The notes under the pieces are model-generated. The model did not search any database. It saw nothing but the letters and a program-made list of their open reading frames with translations, and was not told the DNA's origin. A stretch of 64,000 nt of DNA from an uncultured Thiodictyon sp. (lineage in GTDB: Bacteria; Pseudomonadota; Gammaproteobacteria; Chromatiales; Chromatiaceae): contig CAILVI010000375.1 of assembly GCA_903837595.1 (NCBI GenBank), positions 1 through 64,000 on the forward strand, read 5' to 3'. Shown here piece by piece: positions 18,037-29,719 of the stretch. How positions within the stretch are numbered: position 1 is the stretch's first letter; each line of letters begins with the position of its first letter. The position numbers and the translations under genes were made by a program.

Positions 18037-18760
18037 TGGCCGCCGCGTTTTACCTTGGCGACATTGCGGTGGATGTCGTCTTCAAGGACATCAAGAATAT
18101 TCATCTCAGCGTCTATCCGCCGGATGGCCGGATGGCCGGGTGCGGATCGCGGCCCCGTCGCGCATGAACCTGGACAGCCTGCGCGTCTACGCCGTCTCCA
18201 GGCTGGCCTGGACCAAGCAGCAACAGCGCAAGCTGCGCGAGCAGGTGCGGGAAACGCCCCGCGAACTGTTGGACCGTGAGAGTCACTACCTCTGGGGTCG
18301 GCGCTATCTGTTGCAGGTGATCGAGGCAGACGCCGCCGCGTCCGTGCAGATCAAGCACCGCACACTGATCCTGAGGGTCCGGCCGGGGACCACGCAGGAG
18401 AAACGGCAGGACATCCTGGCCTCATGGTACCGGCAGCAGCTCAAGTAGGCCGCCTTCGGGTTGCTCGCACAGTGGGAAGGCGTCCTCGGGGTACGGGTGG
18501 AGCGGGTCTTTGTCCAGCGCATGAAGACCCGGTGGGGCGGCTGCAACCCCGCGTCCCGGACGATCCGCCTCGACACCGAGTTGGCTAAGAAGCCGGTGCG
18601 GTGCCTTGAGTACATCATCGTCCACGAACTGGCACACCTGCTGGAGTGACATCACAACGCCCGGTTCATCGCACTGCTGGATGCGAACATGCGGCAGTGG
18701 CAGCAGTATCGGAGCATTCTCAATGGCCTGCCGCTGGGGCACGAGGAGTGGCTGTACTGA
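18036..18760 (+). pseudogene. YgjP-like (M48/DUF45) metallopeptidase, broken
   Basis: Begins MAAAFYLGDIAVDVVFKDIKNIHLSVYPPDGR at 18036, overlapping the hsdR stop. A tandem duplication of CGGATGGC (about 18121-18136) shifts the frame; the correct continuation is VRIAAPSRMNLDSLRVYAVSRLAW. In-frame stops follow at TAG after RQQLK (about 18446-18448) and at TGA inside the zinc motif: HELAHLLE-stop-HHNARF, where family members have Arg (CGA to TGA). The UPF0758-like triad of motifs MKTRWGGCNPASRTIRLDTEL and HELAH...H..RF identifies the family. Such peptidases commonly sit at the end of type I restriction loci, so it belongs to the dead locus. Confidence 0.8.
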
Positions 18761-19135
18761 GGGGCGACGCGGTGGGGCACCGATGCCGCCTCCGTCGCAG
18801 CCCTGGGTACAGGGTCTCCGCGAACCTGCCGGGTTGAGAGTCCGTTGAACAGTGACGCACTTGGCCTCCCCACCCCTTCGGATTTGAACCCTTCACGACG
18901 CTTGAACCAGGACACTTGACAGTTTATGCTCCTCGCGCTACTGCTCGTGGCCGAGTTGCCGCGCAGGGCGTCTGGGTCCCGGCAGCCGGCCGCAATGATG
19001 GAAGCGATCGGCAAATGCCGGATTGCGGCACTCAATAATTCGCGTATCGCAACCGGTAGTTCGGGTTCGCAGCAGTGCTGCGGCGCATTGGCGATACGGC
19101 GATTGCACAGCCCGCGGAACAATCGGTATGTCCTA
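18761..19135. other. Intergenic stretch before the pilin gene
   Basis: No convincing gene on either strand. A TTGACA at about 18916-18921 could be a -35 element for the pilin gene, but no good -10 follows at the right distance. Confidence 0.4.
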
Positions 19136-19624
19136 ATGCGAAATCAACGCGAATCCGCCGTCGTTCCCTATCCACTGGGCGTGGGGCAGCAGGGATTCAC
19201 GCTCCTGGAATTAATGATCGTCGTGGCGATCGTCGGCATTCTGTCCACGCTGGGTATGCCTGCGTATAAGAACTATACCATCCGTGCCAGACTGTCCGAG
19301 GCCATCATTTTTGCGGACGCCTGCAAGCGATCGGTTTATCTGGCTTATACTGACACGGGGCAATTGCCGGGCACTCTCGCCGCCTCCGGCTGCTTCATTT
19401 CAGACCCCAGTCAGCCCACCGTAACAACCGTAAAGACACCGAATGTCGTCAGCGGTTTGGATGTGACTGCGGGCGGCGTTATCAAGGTGAGTATCTATGG
19501 GACGCGAACCGGGCTTGGTGGCGCCTGCGATCTGTATCTCACGCCGACGCCTAATACCAACGCGACGCAATGGACCGGATCGTCAACCTGCCCACCGCAA
19601 TATCTGCCGGCCAGTTTCCGTTGA
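19136..19624 (+). CDS. Type IV pilin (PilA-like major or minor pilin)
   Basis: A 162-residue prepilin. The 20-residue leader [20 protein letters not shown] ends in Gly and is followed by [20 protein letters not shown], the canonical prepilin-peptidase site with Phe+1, Glu+5 and the hydrophobic N-terminal helix. The globular part has [24 protein letters not shown] and a C-terminal Cys pair (GGACDLYL...[10 protein letters not shown]). Chosen start: ATG at 19136, since the open frame upstream to 18926 lacks pilin character. No other pilus genes are nearby, so it may be one of several orphan pilins. Confidence 0.88.
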   Translation: MRNQRESAVVPYPLGVGQQGFTLLELMIVVAIVGILSTLGMPAYKNYTIRARLSEAIIFADACKRSVYLAYTDTGQLPGTLAASGCFISDPSQPTVTTVKTPNVVSGLDVTAGGVIKVSIYGTRTGLGGACDLYLTPTPNTNATQWTGSSTCPPQYLPASFR

Positions 19625-19800
19625 GGTGATTGCCAAGTTCCGCGCTTGGACCAATAGTCAGGCACGCGGCGCCGGATAACGCGACGCGATACTTGAGATT
19701 TGTTTTGATGCGGCGCTGGAAGTCGCGGAAACCCAAGGACCTTAAGGGGGAGGGCCTCCGTGCGTGATTGCGCCTTGTATTGGGCGGGTGCCAGGTCAGA

Positions 19801-22121
<2,321 letters not shown>

Positions 22122-22125
<4 letters not shown>

Positions 22126-23099
22126 TAACCACAGTGAGAATCCTGATCGTCGACGATGATCCTGCGGCCATTGAGGCGCTGGAGCACGCATTGGCGGGTC
22201 TCGGGGAGCTGTGTTGCGCCACTGGCGGAGCGCAGGCGCTGGCCCTGATGGCAGATGACCCGGTCGATCTGGTGCTGCTCGACGCCAATATGCCGGATCT
22301 GGATGGTTTTGCGACTTGCCACAGCATCAAGCAGGAATATCCCGATATCCCAGTGATCTTCGTCACGGCCTTCGGCGACGAGGTTCATGAGGTCCGGGCA
22401 CTCAAGGCGGGGGCCGTGGATTTTGTCCACAAGCCCATCAAGCCGCCCGTGGTCCGCGCACGGGTTGGTGTTCATCTGCGACTGAACGCGCTCAACGCTG
22501 AGCTGCGCGCCCTGAGCGGTCGTGATGCCCTGACCGGAATCGCCAATCGCCGGGCACTGGATAACCAGCTGGTCCTGGAATGGCGCCGGGCCGCGCGGCA
22601 GCGACAGCCGCTCGGTTTGCTGATGATCGACATCGATCACTTCAAGCGCTACAACGACTATTACGGTCATGTCCGGGGCGACGACTGTCTGCGCCAGGTG
22701 GCCCAGGTTCTCGCCGCGATGGCCAATCGGGCCGGCGATCTGGTGGCTCGCTATGGGGGCGAGGAGTTCGCGGTGCTGCTGGCGGGCAGTAACCTTGAGG
22801 GCGCCGGCACGCTGGCCGGGAAGATTTGTGCCGCCGTGCGGGCGCTGGCCATCCCTCACGTCCACTCCGCCGTCGCCCCTTATGTCACCGTGAGCATCGG
22901 CGTTGCCAGTGGCGTCCCGGCGATTGATCCGACGCGCCAGGGTGCCAACGCGACCAGCCAATCTGCTGCCAACGCTGCACCGGTATTGCAGCGTGTCCAG
23001 GTCCTGCTTGCGCGGGCCGACCGGGCGCTCTATGCCGCCAAGGCGGCCGGCCGGGATCGGGTCTGTGTCGAGGCGCCTGCGACCGCGGTTGAGTCTTAG
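22122..23099 (+). CDS. Response-regulator diguanylate cyclase (REC-GGDEF)
   Basis: A 325-residue protein. The receiver (1-125) has ILIVDDDP, the phospho-Asp in VLLDANMPDLDG, and FVTAF/K in HKPIKPP. The GGDEF domain has DALTGIANRRALD, IDIDHFKRYNDYYGH, and the active site RYGGEEF preceded by RAGD, an intact RxxD inhibitory site five residues upstream. It should make cyclic di-GMP on phosphorylation and be feedback-inhibited. An unusual insert (GVPAIDPTRQGANATSQSAANAAPVLQRVQ) separates the last beta strand from the final helix. It is translationally coupled to the hybrid kinase, its probable phosphodonor. Confidence 0.92.
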
Positions 23100-23122
23100 A
23101 AGATGGACCCTGCGGGGCTAGG

Positions 23123-23254
23123 ATGCCACTCACGGTCGGCAACGCACCGGGCGCCAAGAAGCCCATTGCGGTGCGGACCGTTGATCCTGCGGCCAACCGT
23201 GGCGCAACCGTGCCGCTACGGAATGACCGGCAGCGGATTCCAACTGCCCTGTAG
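23123..23254 (+). CDS. Possible small ORF upstream of pucB
   Basis: 43 codons from ATG (MPLTVGNAPGAKKPIAVRTV) to TAG, ending 12 bases before pucB. A GGGGCTAGG precedes the ATG. Its third-position GC is about 70 percent, in between coding and random for this window. It resembles no family I know. It could be a leader peptide for pucBA or chance. Confidence 0.25.
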   Translation: MPLTVGNAPGAKKPIAVRTVDPAANRGATVPLRNDRQRIPTAL

Positions 23255-23266
23255 AAGAGGTCTATC

Positions 23267-23398
23267 ATGTCAGCACCCGCATTTACGCCCGATCAGGCAA
23301 AAGAGTTCCATGAGCAGTTCAAGGTGACCTACTCCGCATTCGTCGGCCTGGCCGCCGTTGCGCACCTGCTGGTCTTCGCCAGCAAGCCCTGGTTCTGA
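23267..23398 (+). CDS. pucB: Light-harvesting complex beta subunit (LH2-type)
   Basis: 43 residues: MSAPAFTPDQAKEFHEQFKV, then TYSAFVGLAAVAHLLVFASKPWF. The single transmembrane helix carries AVAHLL, whose His ligates the B850-type bacteriochlorophyll, and the N-terminal EFHEQF has the second conserved His. The AGAGG upstream is a fair ribosome binding site. It is followed 24 bp later by the alpha subunit. The pair is an antenna operon separate from the reaction-centre puf genes, which are not in this window; the choice of LH2 over LH1 rests on the alpha sequence and the lack of puf neighbours. Confidence 0.88.
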   Translation: MSAPAFTPDQAKEFHEQFKVTYSAFVGLAAVAHLLVFASKPWF

Positions 23399-23422
23399 TC
23401 TCAGCCGCTGGAGGTAACGCAA

Positions 23423-23584
23423 ATGGCCGATAACATCGCAAAGCCGAAAAATCCGGACGACGATTGGAAGTTCTGGCTGGTGGTCGATCCTTCCACCTGG
23501 TTGGTTCCGATTCTGCTCGCCGTGCTGCTGATCGCCCTGCTCGTGCACAACTATGCGCTGCACCTGCCCGGTCGCGGCTGGTAA
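23423..23584 (+). CDS. pucA: Light-harvesting complex alpha subunit (LH2-type)
   Basis: 53 residues: MADNIAKPKNPDDDWKFWLV, then VDPSTWLVPILLAVLLIALLVHNYALHLPGRGW. The motif W-x-VVDPSTWL before the helix and LLVHNYAL at its end are hallmarks of alpha polypeptides; the His ligates bacteriochlorophyll. GGAGG lies eight bases upstream. Together with pucB it forms the alpha/beta unit of a ring antenna in the photosynthetic membrane. The short C-terminus distinguishes it from many puf alpha subunits. Confidence 0.9.
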   Translation: MADNIAKPKNPDDDWKFWLVVDPSTWLVPILLAVLLIALLVHNYALHLPGRGW

Positions 23585-23602
23585 TCGGTAATCGCCGATC
23601 CC

Positions 23603-23636
23603 GCCAGGGTCTGACCAGGACCAGTCAGACCCTGGC
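23603..23636. terminator. Strong hairpin after pucBA
   Basis: GCCAGGGTCTGAC-CAGGACCA-GTCAGACCCTGGC: a perfect 13-bp stem. It lies between the convergent pucBA and RCC1/CARDB genes and has no T-run. It may end or stabilise the puc transcript. Confidence 0.7.
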
Positions 23637-23644
23637 CTCACCGG

Positions 23645-25789
23645 CTAAGGTCCGACCGTATACTCCTTCAGCGCCTGATTGTTGTCCTCAACCGACTCAG
23701 CGGTGCGGCAGTAGCTATCCACGAAACCACGCAGCGTCTTGGTCCCCGCGGTCGCGGCTCGGAGTCCGGATACGGTCATGGTCTTGGTGGCGCCGGCCGC
23801 CAGCGTACCGACGCTGATATTGACGTCGCCATTGGCCGGACAGGTTGGCTGCGTCGGTTGATCGGCCCAGACCTCCAGATAGCCCCCATCGCCGCTGCCT
23901 GAGCCCTGATTCTTCACGGTGACTACTGCGCTGAAGGTCCGGTTGGCGATCGGATTGCCAGGCCGCAGGCTGATGTCCGTCACCACGAAGTCGGGTATCT
24001 GCCGCGGGAAGACGGCGTAGGTCTTGATTGATTGGTTGTTGGTATCGTCGCTCTCGGCCGCCAGGCAGGCGCTGTCGACGAAGGCGCGCAGGGTCTTGGT
24101 GCCGGTCACACCCGCGGGCAGATTGCTCAACATGACGGTGCGGCTGGCGCCCGCCGCGAGGCTCGTCAGGGGCGCTGACTTGTCCCCTACGGCGGCGCAG
24201 TCCGCGGCCGCGCTCCGGTCGCTCCAGACTTGGAGGGTTCCTGGTACCCCGGCCTCCGTGCCCTGGTTTTTCACCGTGATCGCGGCGTTGAAGGTACCGT
24301 TGGCGAGCGGGCCACTCGGCGTGAGGACGATGCCCGTCACCACGAAGTCCGGGGCCGAGACCGCGTAGGCGAGGGTTGACTGGTTGTTGGTCTCGTCGGT
24401 CTCCACGCTCTGACAGGCACTGTCGACGAAGGCGCGCAGCGTCTTGGACCCGGTGGTGCCGGCCGGCAGGCCGCTGAGCTTGACCGTGTGGCTGGCGCCC
24501 GCGGCGAGGCTCGGCAGCGTCGCGGATTGGTCGGGCGCGGCGGCGCAGTCCGGCACCTCGGGCTGATCGGCCCACACGCCAAGCGTCCCCGGCTCCCCGG
24601 CCGCGGTGCCCTGATTGAACACCGTGACCGCCGCCTCGAAGGTCCCGTTCGGGGCTGGGGCGGCCGGTGTCAGGACGATGCTGGTGACCACGAAGTCGGG
24701 GGCCGGGACTGTATAGGCCTGGGTCGATTGGTTGTTGGCGTCATCGGTCTCGGCGCTCTGACAGGCGCTGTCGACGAAGGCGCGCAGGGTCTTGGACCCG
24801 ATGGGACCGGCGGGCAGGCCGGTGACCGTCACCGTTTCGCTGGCACCCTGTGCGAGCGGCGTCAGGGTGGCGGATTGGTCACCCACGGCGGCGCAGTCCT
24901 GGACCGCGCTCTGATCGGCCCAGACCTGGAGCGTTCCCGGCGCCCCGTCCGCCGCGCCCTGATTCATCACTGTGATGGCCGCGTCGAAGGTCCTGTCGGG
25001 GATCGGACTGGCTGGTGTCAGGACCATCCCAGTGACCACGAAGTCCGGTTTGGTTGGCCCAAACCCAGGTATACGCTGCGGTTTTGAGCGATTGGTCTTG
25101 GTGCCGTCTCCCAGTTGGCCAGCCGCGTTCTGTCCCCAGGCCCAGAGGCTGCCGTCGGTCTTGCGCGCCAGTGAGTGCTCATGCCCGGCAGCGACAGCCG
25201 CGACCTCGCTCAGGACCTGGACCGGACGCGGGCGATCGGTGGTGGTGCCGTCGCCGAGTTGGCCGGACCCGTTAGCCCCCCAGGCCCAAAGCGTCCCGTC
25301 GGTCTTGATGGCCAGGCTGTGATGATCGCCGGCCGCGATCGTTGCGACCCCGGTCATGACCTCAATCGGACTGAGTTGGGTGGTGGCCATGTTACCGTCG
25401 CCGAGCTGGCCGTACCAATTCCCCCCCCAGGCCCAGAGGCTGCCGTCGGTCTTGATGGCGAGGATGTGCCCAGCGCCGACCGCCAGTGCCGTGGCTCCGG
25501 TCAGGATCTGGATGGGAGTCAGGCGTTCGATCCAGGTGCCGTCGCCGAGCTGGCCGGAGGAGTTACGTCCCCAGCCCCACAGGCTGCCGTCGGGTTTGAT
25601 CACCAGGGTGTCGTTGGCAGCGGCATAAATCCTTTGAGTATCGGTCGTGCCGGCGCTCGCGACCGGTGTCACCGACTGCGCCATGCCCTGGTTCAGCCAC
25701 AGGCCCAGCGTCAGCCCGAAACAGCAACCGATCACCCTGGTGTGCCGGTTCGACGGCCGGCAGCGGCGTGCAACAGATCGGATAACCAT
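23645..25789 (-). CDS. Secreted RCC1-repeat / CARDB-domain protein
   Basis: 714 residues. A basic start and hydrophobic stretch ([21 protein letters not shown]) form a signal peptide. Residues of about 50-240 hold four to five RCC1 repeats ([19 protein letters not shown]..., [27 protein letters not shown]). From about 250 to the end there are four CARDB domains, each opening PDFVVTxIxLTPxxP and containing TVxNQG and [17 protein letters not shown]. The C-terminus follows the fourth CARDB directly, with no anchor. Four near-identical domains imply recent internal duplication. It is probably extracellular; the partner is unknown. Confidence 0.88.
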   Translation of the reverse strand: MVIRSVARRCRPSNRHTRVIGCCFGLTLGLWLNQGMAQSVTPVASAGTTDTQRIYAAANDTLVIKPDGSLWGWGRNSSGQLGDGTWIERLTPIQILTGATALAVGAGHILAIKTDGSLWAWGGNWYGQLGDGNMATTQLSPIEVMTGVATIAAGDHHSLAIKTDGTLWAWGANGSGQLGDGTTTDRPRPVQVLSEVAAVAAGHEHSLARKTDGSLWAWGQNAAGQLGDGTKTNRSKPQRIPGFGPTKPDFVVTGMVLTPASPIPDRTFDAAITVMNQGAADGAPGTLQVWADQSAVQDCAAVGDQSATLTPLAQGASETVTVTGLPAGPIGSKTLRAFVDSACQSAETDDANNQSTQAYTVPAPDFVVTSIVLTPAAPAPNGTFEAAVTVFNQGTAAGEPGTLGVWADQPEVPDCAAAPDQSATLPSLAAGASHTVKLSGLPAGTTGSKTLRAFVDSACQSVETDETNNQSTLAYAVSAPDFVVTGIVLTPSGPLANGTFNAAITVKNQGTEAGVPGTLQVWSDRSAAADCAAVGDKSAPLTSLAAGASRTVMLSNLPAGVTGTKTLRAFVDSACLAAESDDTNNQSIKTYAVFPRQIPDFVVTDISLRPGNPIANRTFSAVVTVKNQGSGSGDGGYLEVWADQPTQPTCPANGDVNISVGTLAAGATKTMTVSGLRAATAGTKTLRGFVDSYCRTAESVEDNNQALKEYTVGP

Positions 25790-26068
25790 GACTCTTTCCC
25801 CTGGCTGCTCTGCGCTTTTTCAGTGGATCGGTGCGCTCGATCGGGGCGGACCCGTGGCGAACAGCCGGTGCATCATAGAAGGCGATCACGTGCGCCGACA
25901 AGCCCTCAGGTGCGTCCTGGGGGTGGGTTTCGCGGCGCCCAGGTCGAGCAATCCCGGCGCGGGGCCGCGGGCCATCCCCCGCGATGCGCGGGACCGCGTG
26001 GTGCAAGGCTGGTAGGCTATCATGTACGCTCTTCTCGACGTTGCGACCCTACCGAGAATTGGACAGCC

Positions 26069-27619
26069 ATGAGCACTAAAGACCACCTGATCATTTTCGA
26101 CACCACGCTGCGCGACGGCGAGCAGTCCCCCGGGGCATCCATGACCCGGGACGAGAAGGTGCGTATCGCCAAGGCCCTGGAGAAGCTCAAGGTCGACGTG
26201 ATCGAGGCCGGGTTCCCCATCGCCAGCCCCGGGGATTTCGAGGGCGTCAAGGCGGTGGCTGCCGTCATCAAAGACTGCCGGGTCTGCGGCCTTGCCCGTG
26301 CGCTCGATAAGGACATCGACCGCGCCGGTGAGGCCCTTGCCGGGGCCGTCGCCGGGCGTATCCATACCTTCATCGCCACCTCTCCCATCCATATGGAGAA
26401 GAAGCTCGGCATGACCCCGGACCAGGTCCTGGAGCAGGCGGTCCATGCGGTCAAGCGCGCGCGGCGCTTTACTGACGACGTCGAGTTCTCCCCGGAGGAC
26501 GCCGGGCGTTCTGAGATCGACTTCCTGTGCCGCATCCTGGAGGCGGTGATCGCGGCCGGTGCCCGCACCGTGAACATCCCGGACACCGTGGGTTACAACA
26601 TTCCGGATCAGTTCGGCAGCCTGATCCGCACCCTGAGGGAGCGGGTGGTCAATGCGGACCAGGCCATCTTCTCGGTCCACTGCCACAACGACCTGGGGCT
26701 CGCCACCGCCAACTCGCTGGCGGCCGTGCGCAACGGGGCGCGCCAGGTGGAGTGCACCATCAATGGTCTGGGCGAGCGCGCCGGCAACGCGGCCCTGGAG
26801 GAGGTCGTCATGGCGGTGCGTACCCGCCAGGACCTTTTCGACTGCAACGTGCGCCTCGACACCACCCAGATCGTCCCCTGTTCGCGCCTCGTCTCCAGTA
26901 TCACCGGGTTTCCGGTCCAGCCCAACAAGGCGGTGGTCGGTGCCAATGCCTTTGCCCACGAGGCCGGTATCCACCAGGACGGGGTGCTCAAGAACCGCGA
27001 GACCTACGAGATCATGCGCGCGCAGGAGGTCGGCTGGAACGCCAACCGCATGGTCCTGGGCAAACACTCAGGCCGCAACGCGCTGCGCAGCCGGCTGCTG
27101 GAGTTGGGGGTGGTCTTGAGTTCGGAGGAGGAACTCAATGCCGCCTTCTCTCGCTTCAAGGACCTGGCGGACAAGAAGCACGACATTTACGACGAGGACC
27201 TCCAGGCCCTGGTCAGCGATGCCAACCTGGACGCTGCCAAGGAGCGGGTCAAGCTGGTCTCGCTGCGGGTCTGCTCCGAGACCGGAGAGGTCCCGAATGC
27301 GGCCGTCGTCCTGCAGTTCGATGGCGAGGAGCGCACCGGCACGGCCACTGGCGGCGGGCCGGTGGATGCCACCTTCAAGGCCATCGAGTCGATCGTTAAC
27401 AGCGGCACCGTGCTCAAGCTCTACTCGGTCAATGCCATCACCAGCGGCACCGACGCCCAGGGCGAGGTCACGGTCCGGCTGGAGAAGGGGGGGCGCATTG
27501 TCAACGGTCAGGGGGCGGACACCGACATCGTCATCGCCTCCGCCAAGGCCTACATCAATGCCTGCAACAAGATCCTGCATGCCGTCGAGCGTGCCCATCC
27601 CCAGATCGGGGACGTCTGA
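26069..27619 (+). CDS. leuA: 2-isopropylmalate synthase
   Basis: 516 residues starting [20 protein letters not shown]. This enzyme condenses acetyl-CoA and 2-oxoisovalerate in the first committed step of leucine synthesis. The TIM-barrel domain has [28 protein letters not shown], and the metal site [18 protein letters not shown] with [10 protein letters not shown]. The linker with [15 protein letters not shown] and [10 protein letters not shown] leads to the C-terminal leucine-sensing domain (from about 400). The length is normal for the long type I form. The start has GGACAG upstream. It precedes the uracil-DNA glycosylase by 5 bp. Confidence 0.97.
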   Translation: MSTKDHLIIFDTTLRDGEQSPGASMTRDEKVRIAKALEKLKVDVIEAGFPIASPGDFEGVKAVAAVIKDCRVCGLARALDKDIDRAGEALAGAVAGRIHTFIATSPIHMEKKLGMTPDQVLEQAVHAVKRARRFTDDVEFSPEDAGRSEIDFLCRILEAVIAAGARTVNIPDTVGYNIPDQFGSLIRTLRERVVNADQAIFSVHCHNDLGLATANSLAAVRNGARQVECTINGLGERAGNAALEEVVMAVRTRQDLFDCNVRLDTTQIVPCSRLVSSITGFPVQPNKAVVGANAFAHEAGIHQDGVLKNRETYEIMRAQEVGWNANRMVLGKHSGRNALRSRLLELGVVLSSEEELNAAFSRFKDLADKKHDIYDEDLQALVSDANLDAAKERVKLVSLRVCSETGEVPNAAVVLQFDGEERTGTATGGGPVDATFKAIESIVNSGTVLKLYSVNAITSGTDAQGEVTVRLEKGGRIVNGQGADTDIVIASAKAYINACNKILHAVERAHPQIGDV

Positions 27620-27624
27620 GCCCC

Positions 27625-28605
27625 ATGGCCGGGAGCGACCAGACAGTGGACGAGTCACGGCGGCGGGCCTATTTGCAGGCCATGGGCATCGAGGCGTGGG
27701 TCCCGCGAGCGGGCGTGTCGCCGCCCGTGGCGGCGCCGTCCTCCGGTCCGCACCGCGCTGCGCCGCCGGTCGTCGACCTGATTGAACCGACGCCGCCCCG
27801 CGTGGCGGCAGCGCCACTGGTGACGCCGCCACCTGAGGTGCCGCCGACGCCGGCGCAGGATCGGCAGCCCCCGCCCGAGCCGGGCAGCACCTGGGAGCCG
27901 GTATGGGAATCGGCCTGGGAGCCCGTTTGGGAGCCGCCCCCGGGACTTGCGACACCCCCTGCGACGGCGTCCAGCACGGTGCCGGCCAAGCATGCCGTGC
28001 CAGCCGACGTGGCCGATCCTGCGCCCCTGCTCGAGGACCCGGGAGCGCTGACTTGGGACGCCCTGGCCACTGCGGTTGCCGGCTGCCGCGCCTGTGCGCT
28101 CTGTGAGACCCGCACCCAAACCGTTTTTGGCGTCGGTGATCGGCAGGCGCGCCTGCTGGTGATCGGTGAGGCCCCGGGGGCGGATGAGGACCGGGAGGGC
28201 CAGCCCTTCGTGGGCCGGGCCGGTCGGCTCCTCACCCAGATGTTGGCCGCCATCGGTTTAGCCCGCGATCAGGTCTATATTGCCAATATCCTCAAGTGTC
28301 GCCCGCCCAACAATCGCAACCCGCACCCGGGGGAGGTCCAGCACTGTCACGGCTACCTGGCACGACAGGTTGAATTGATCCAGCCCCGGGCGATCCTGGC
28401 CGTGGGTGCGGTCGCGGCCCAGAACCTGCTCGGCACCGACACCCCTGTGGGTCGCTTGCGCGGCCACTGGTTCGACTATGGCCCCGCGGCCATCGCGCTG
28501 CGCGTCACCTACCATCCGGCCTACCTGTTGCGCTCCCCGGACCAAAAGGCCAAGGCCTGGGAGGACTTGATCGAGGTCGCCCGGCGGCTGCGGGCTGCCA
28601 GCTAG
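27625..28605 (+). CDS. Family 4 uracil-DNA glycosylase with long N-terminal linker
   Basis: 326 residues. The catalytic domain (from about 145) has the [4Fe-4S] ligands beginning CRACALCETRTQTVFG, the water-activating segment GEAPGADEDREGQPFVGRAG, NILKCRPPNNRNPHPGEVQHC and the DNA-binding motif YHPAYLLRSP. It removes uracil arising by cytosine deamination. The first 140 residues are Pro/Ala/Glu-rich (EPTPPRVAAAPLVTPPPEVP) and include a short tandem WEPVWESAWEPVWEP, as is usual for a disordered linker after an N-terminal helix (ESRRRAYLQAMGIEAWVPR). It is probably co-transcribed with leuA. Confidence 0.92.
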   Translation: MAGSDQTVDESRRRAYLQAMGIEAWVPRAGVSPPVAAPSSGPHRAAPPVVDLIEPTPPRVAAAPLVTPPPEVPPTPAQDRQPPPEPGSTWEPVWESAWEPVWEPPPGLATPPATASSTVPAKHAVPADVADPAPLLEDPGALTWDALATAVAGCRACALCETRTQTVFGVGDRQARLLVIGEAPGADEDREGQPFVGRAGRLLTQMLAAIGLARDQVYIANILKCRPPNNRNPHPGEVQHCHGYLARQVELIQPRAILAVGAVAAQNLLGTDTPVGRLRGHWFDYGPAAIALRVTYHPAYLLRSPDQKAKAWEDLIEVARRLRAAS

Positions 28606-28660
28606 TCAGTCAGGGTTTGGCGCTTGACAGGTGTGCGGTCGGTCAGTGGGAAAATCGGTC

Positions 28661-28689
28661 TTGCATATTTTAGAGACTGCTTATATGCT
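28661..28689 (+). promoter_or_regulatory. Sigma-70 promoter for the sulfur globule protein gene
   Basis: TTGCAT (28661-28666), 17-bp spacer, TATGCT (28684-28689), about 67 bp before the start codon. A separate TTGACA at 28624 has no -10 at 17 bp. Confidence 0.6.
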
Positions 28690-28756
28690 GATCTCCGTGA
28701 GCGAGGCGCTGGGCGCCCCGCTGGTTGTAACGAATGCAATCCACTGGAGACCAATA

Positions 28757-29212
28757 ATGAAGAAGCTTGCTGCTGCCGTCGCCGTTGCCGCCCTGCTGGG
28801 CGTGTCCGCCTCCGCATCCGCCTGGAGTCCGTGGGGTGGCGGTCCCTGGGGCGGTGGTCCCTGGGGCGGCCCCGGTTACGGGAACGGTTGGGGCAACAAC
28901 AACGGCTGGGGCAACAACGGTTGGGGTGATGGCTCTGGCGATATGTTCGGTGACGGCGACTTCAGCATGAGCATGGGCGGCGGCGGTCGCGGGTACGGTC
29001 GTGGGCGTGGCGATGGGTATGGCTATGGCCGCGGCTATGGTGATGGCTACGGCTACAATGCCCCTTACTACGGCGGCTATGGTCCCTACGGCGCCCCCTA
29101 TGGCGGCGGTTATGCCCCCTACGGCTACGGCGCCCCTTATGCTGCTCCTTACCCGGCGCCGATGGCCCCGCCGCCCGCCCCCGCGGCCCCGGCCAAGGCC
29201 GACGCCAAGTAA
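28757..29212 (+). CDS. Sulfur globule protein (Sgp family)
   Basis: 151 residues. Signal peptide [22 protein letters not shown], then a Gly/Tyr/Trp/Asn-rich body: [68 protein letters not shown], and a Pro/Ala-rich tail ([19 protein letters not shown]). This composition and signal peptide are those of the structural envelope proteins of periplasmic sulfur globules in Chromatiaceae (Allochromatium SgpA/B/C). It is larger than the classic ones, and I cannot say which paralog. GGAGA precedes the ATG. It has its own promoter and a strong terminator, as fits a highly expressed single gene. Confidence 0.85.
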   Translation: MKKLAAAVAVAALLGVSASASAWSPWGGGPWGGGPWGGPGYGNGWGNNNGWGNNGWGDGSGDMFGDGDFSMSMGGGGRGYGRGRGDGYGYGRGYGDGYGYNAPYYGGYGPYGAPYGGGYAPYGYGAPYAAPYPAPMAPPPAPAAPAKADAK

Positions 29213-29257
29213 GTTCGCGCGGGCGACCGCGGGCGCGCCCCGATGGCGCGCCAGACC

Positions 29258-29284
29258 AAGGCCAGGCATCCCCTGGCCTTTTTT
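29258..29284 (+). terminator. Rho-independent terminator of the sulfur globule gene
   Basis: AAGGCCAGG-CATCC-CCTGGCCTT followed by TTTT: a 9-bp stem and six T in all. Confidence 0.9.
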
Positions 29285-29367
29285 ATGCGAGCCCACCTGC
29301 CCCCCAACAGCGTGTTCTCGTAGGAGCGGCTCCCGGCCGCGACGGTTACTCCATATCCTGGAGTCAC

Positions 29368-29573
29368 TCACGCCAAGGCGCCAAGCTCGCCAAGGCTTGT
29401 CAGTCACTGATCGGCGTCGGGTGCTTCACCTGCGCGGGTGATCACTCGGCGCTTGGGGGCAACTGTCTGGTTGGCCAGCCCCGCTGGTTGACCGTGTAGG
29501 GTAGTCTCAAACGGTGCCACTCGACTTGCCCCATGAGTTGGTATTTCTTGGCGAGCTTGGCGCCTTGGCGTGA
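29368..29573. repeat. Perfect 27-bp inverted repeat enclosing about 150 bp
   Basis: TCACGCCAAGGCGCCAAGCT.. at 29368-29394 and its exact reverse complement (CTTGGCGAGCTTGGCGCCTT..) at 29547-29573. The core of 152 bp has no recognisable gene. The size and perfect ends recall a small non-autonomous mobile element or a paired intergenic repeat. It lies between the terminators of two convergent genes. Confidence 0.8.
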
Positions 29574-29646
29574 TCAATTGCCGGCTTCCAGCCCTCGCCG
29601 CTGCCGACACTCCATCCTTCCCAGGGAGGGAGCAAGAAATCCAGGA

Positions 29647-29678
29647 CAAAAAAAACGGGGCCTACTGGCCCCGTTTTT
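29647..29678 (-). terminator. Rho-independent terminator of the porin gene
   Basis: AAAAACGGGGCC-TACT-GGCCCCGTTTTT: a 12-bp stem. Read leftward, the adjacent A-run on the plus strand becomes a long T-run, so it best serves the minus-strand porin gene. Confidence 0.85.
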
Positions 29679-29719
29679 CATGCATCCCTGCGCGCGCCCG
29701 AAGGCGCGCTCCTATCTCA

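Noticed and set aside
25175..26068. Plus-strand extension in front of leuA, antisense to the RCC1/CARDB gene
   Set aside because: Its translation is not protein-like, and LeuA proteins start at the MSTKDHL position with a ribosome binding site.
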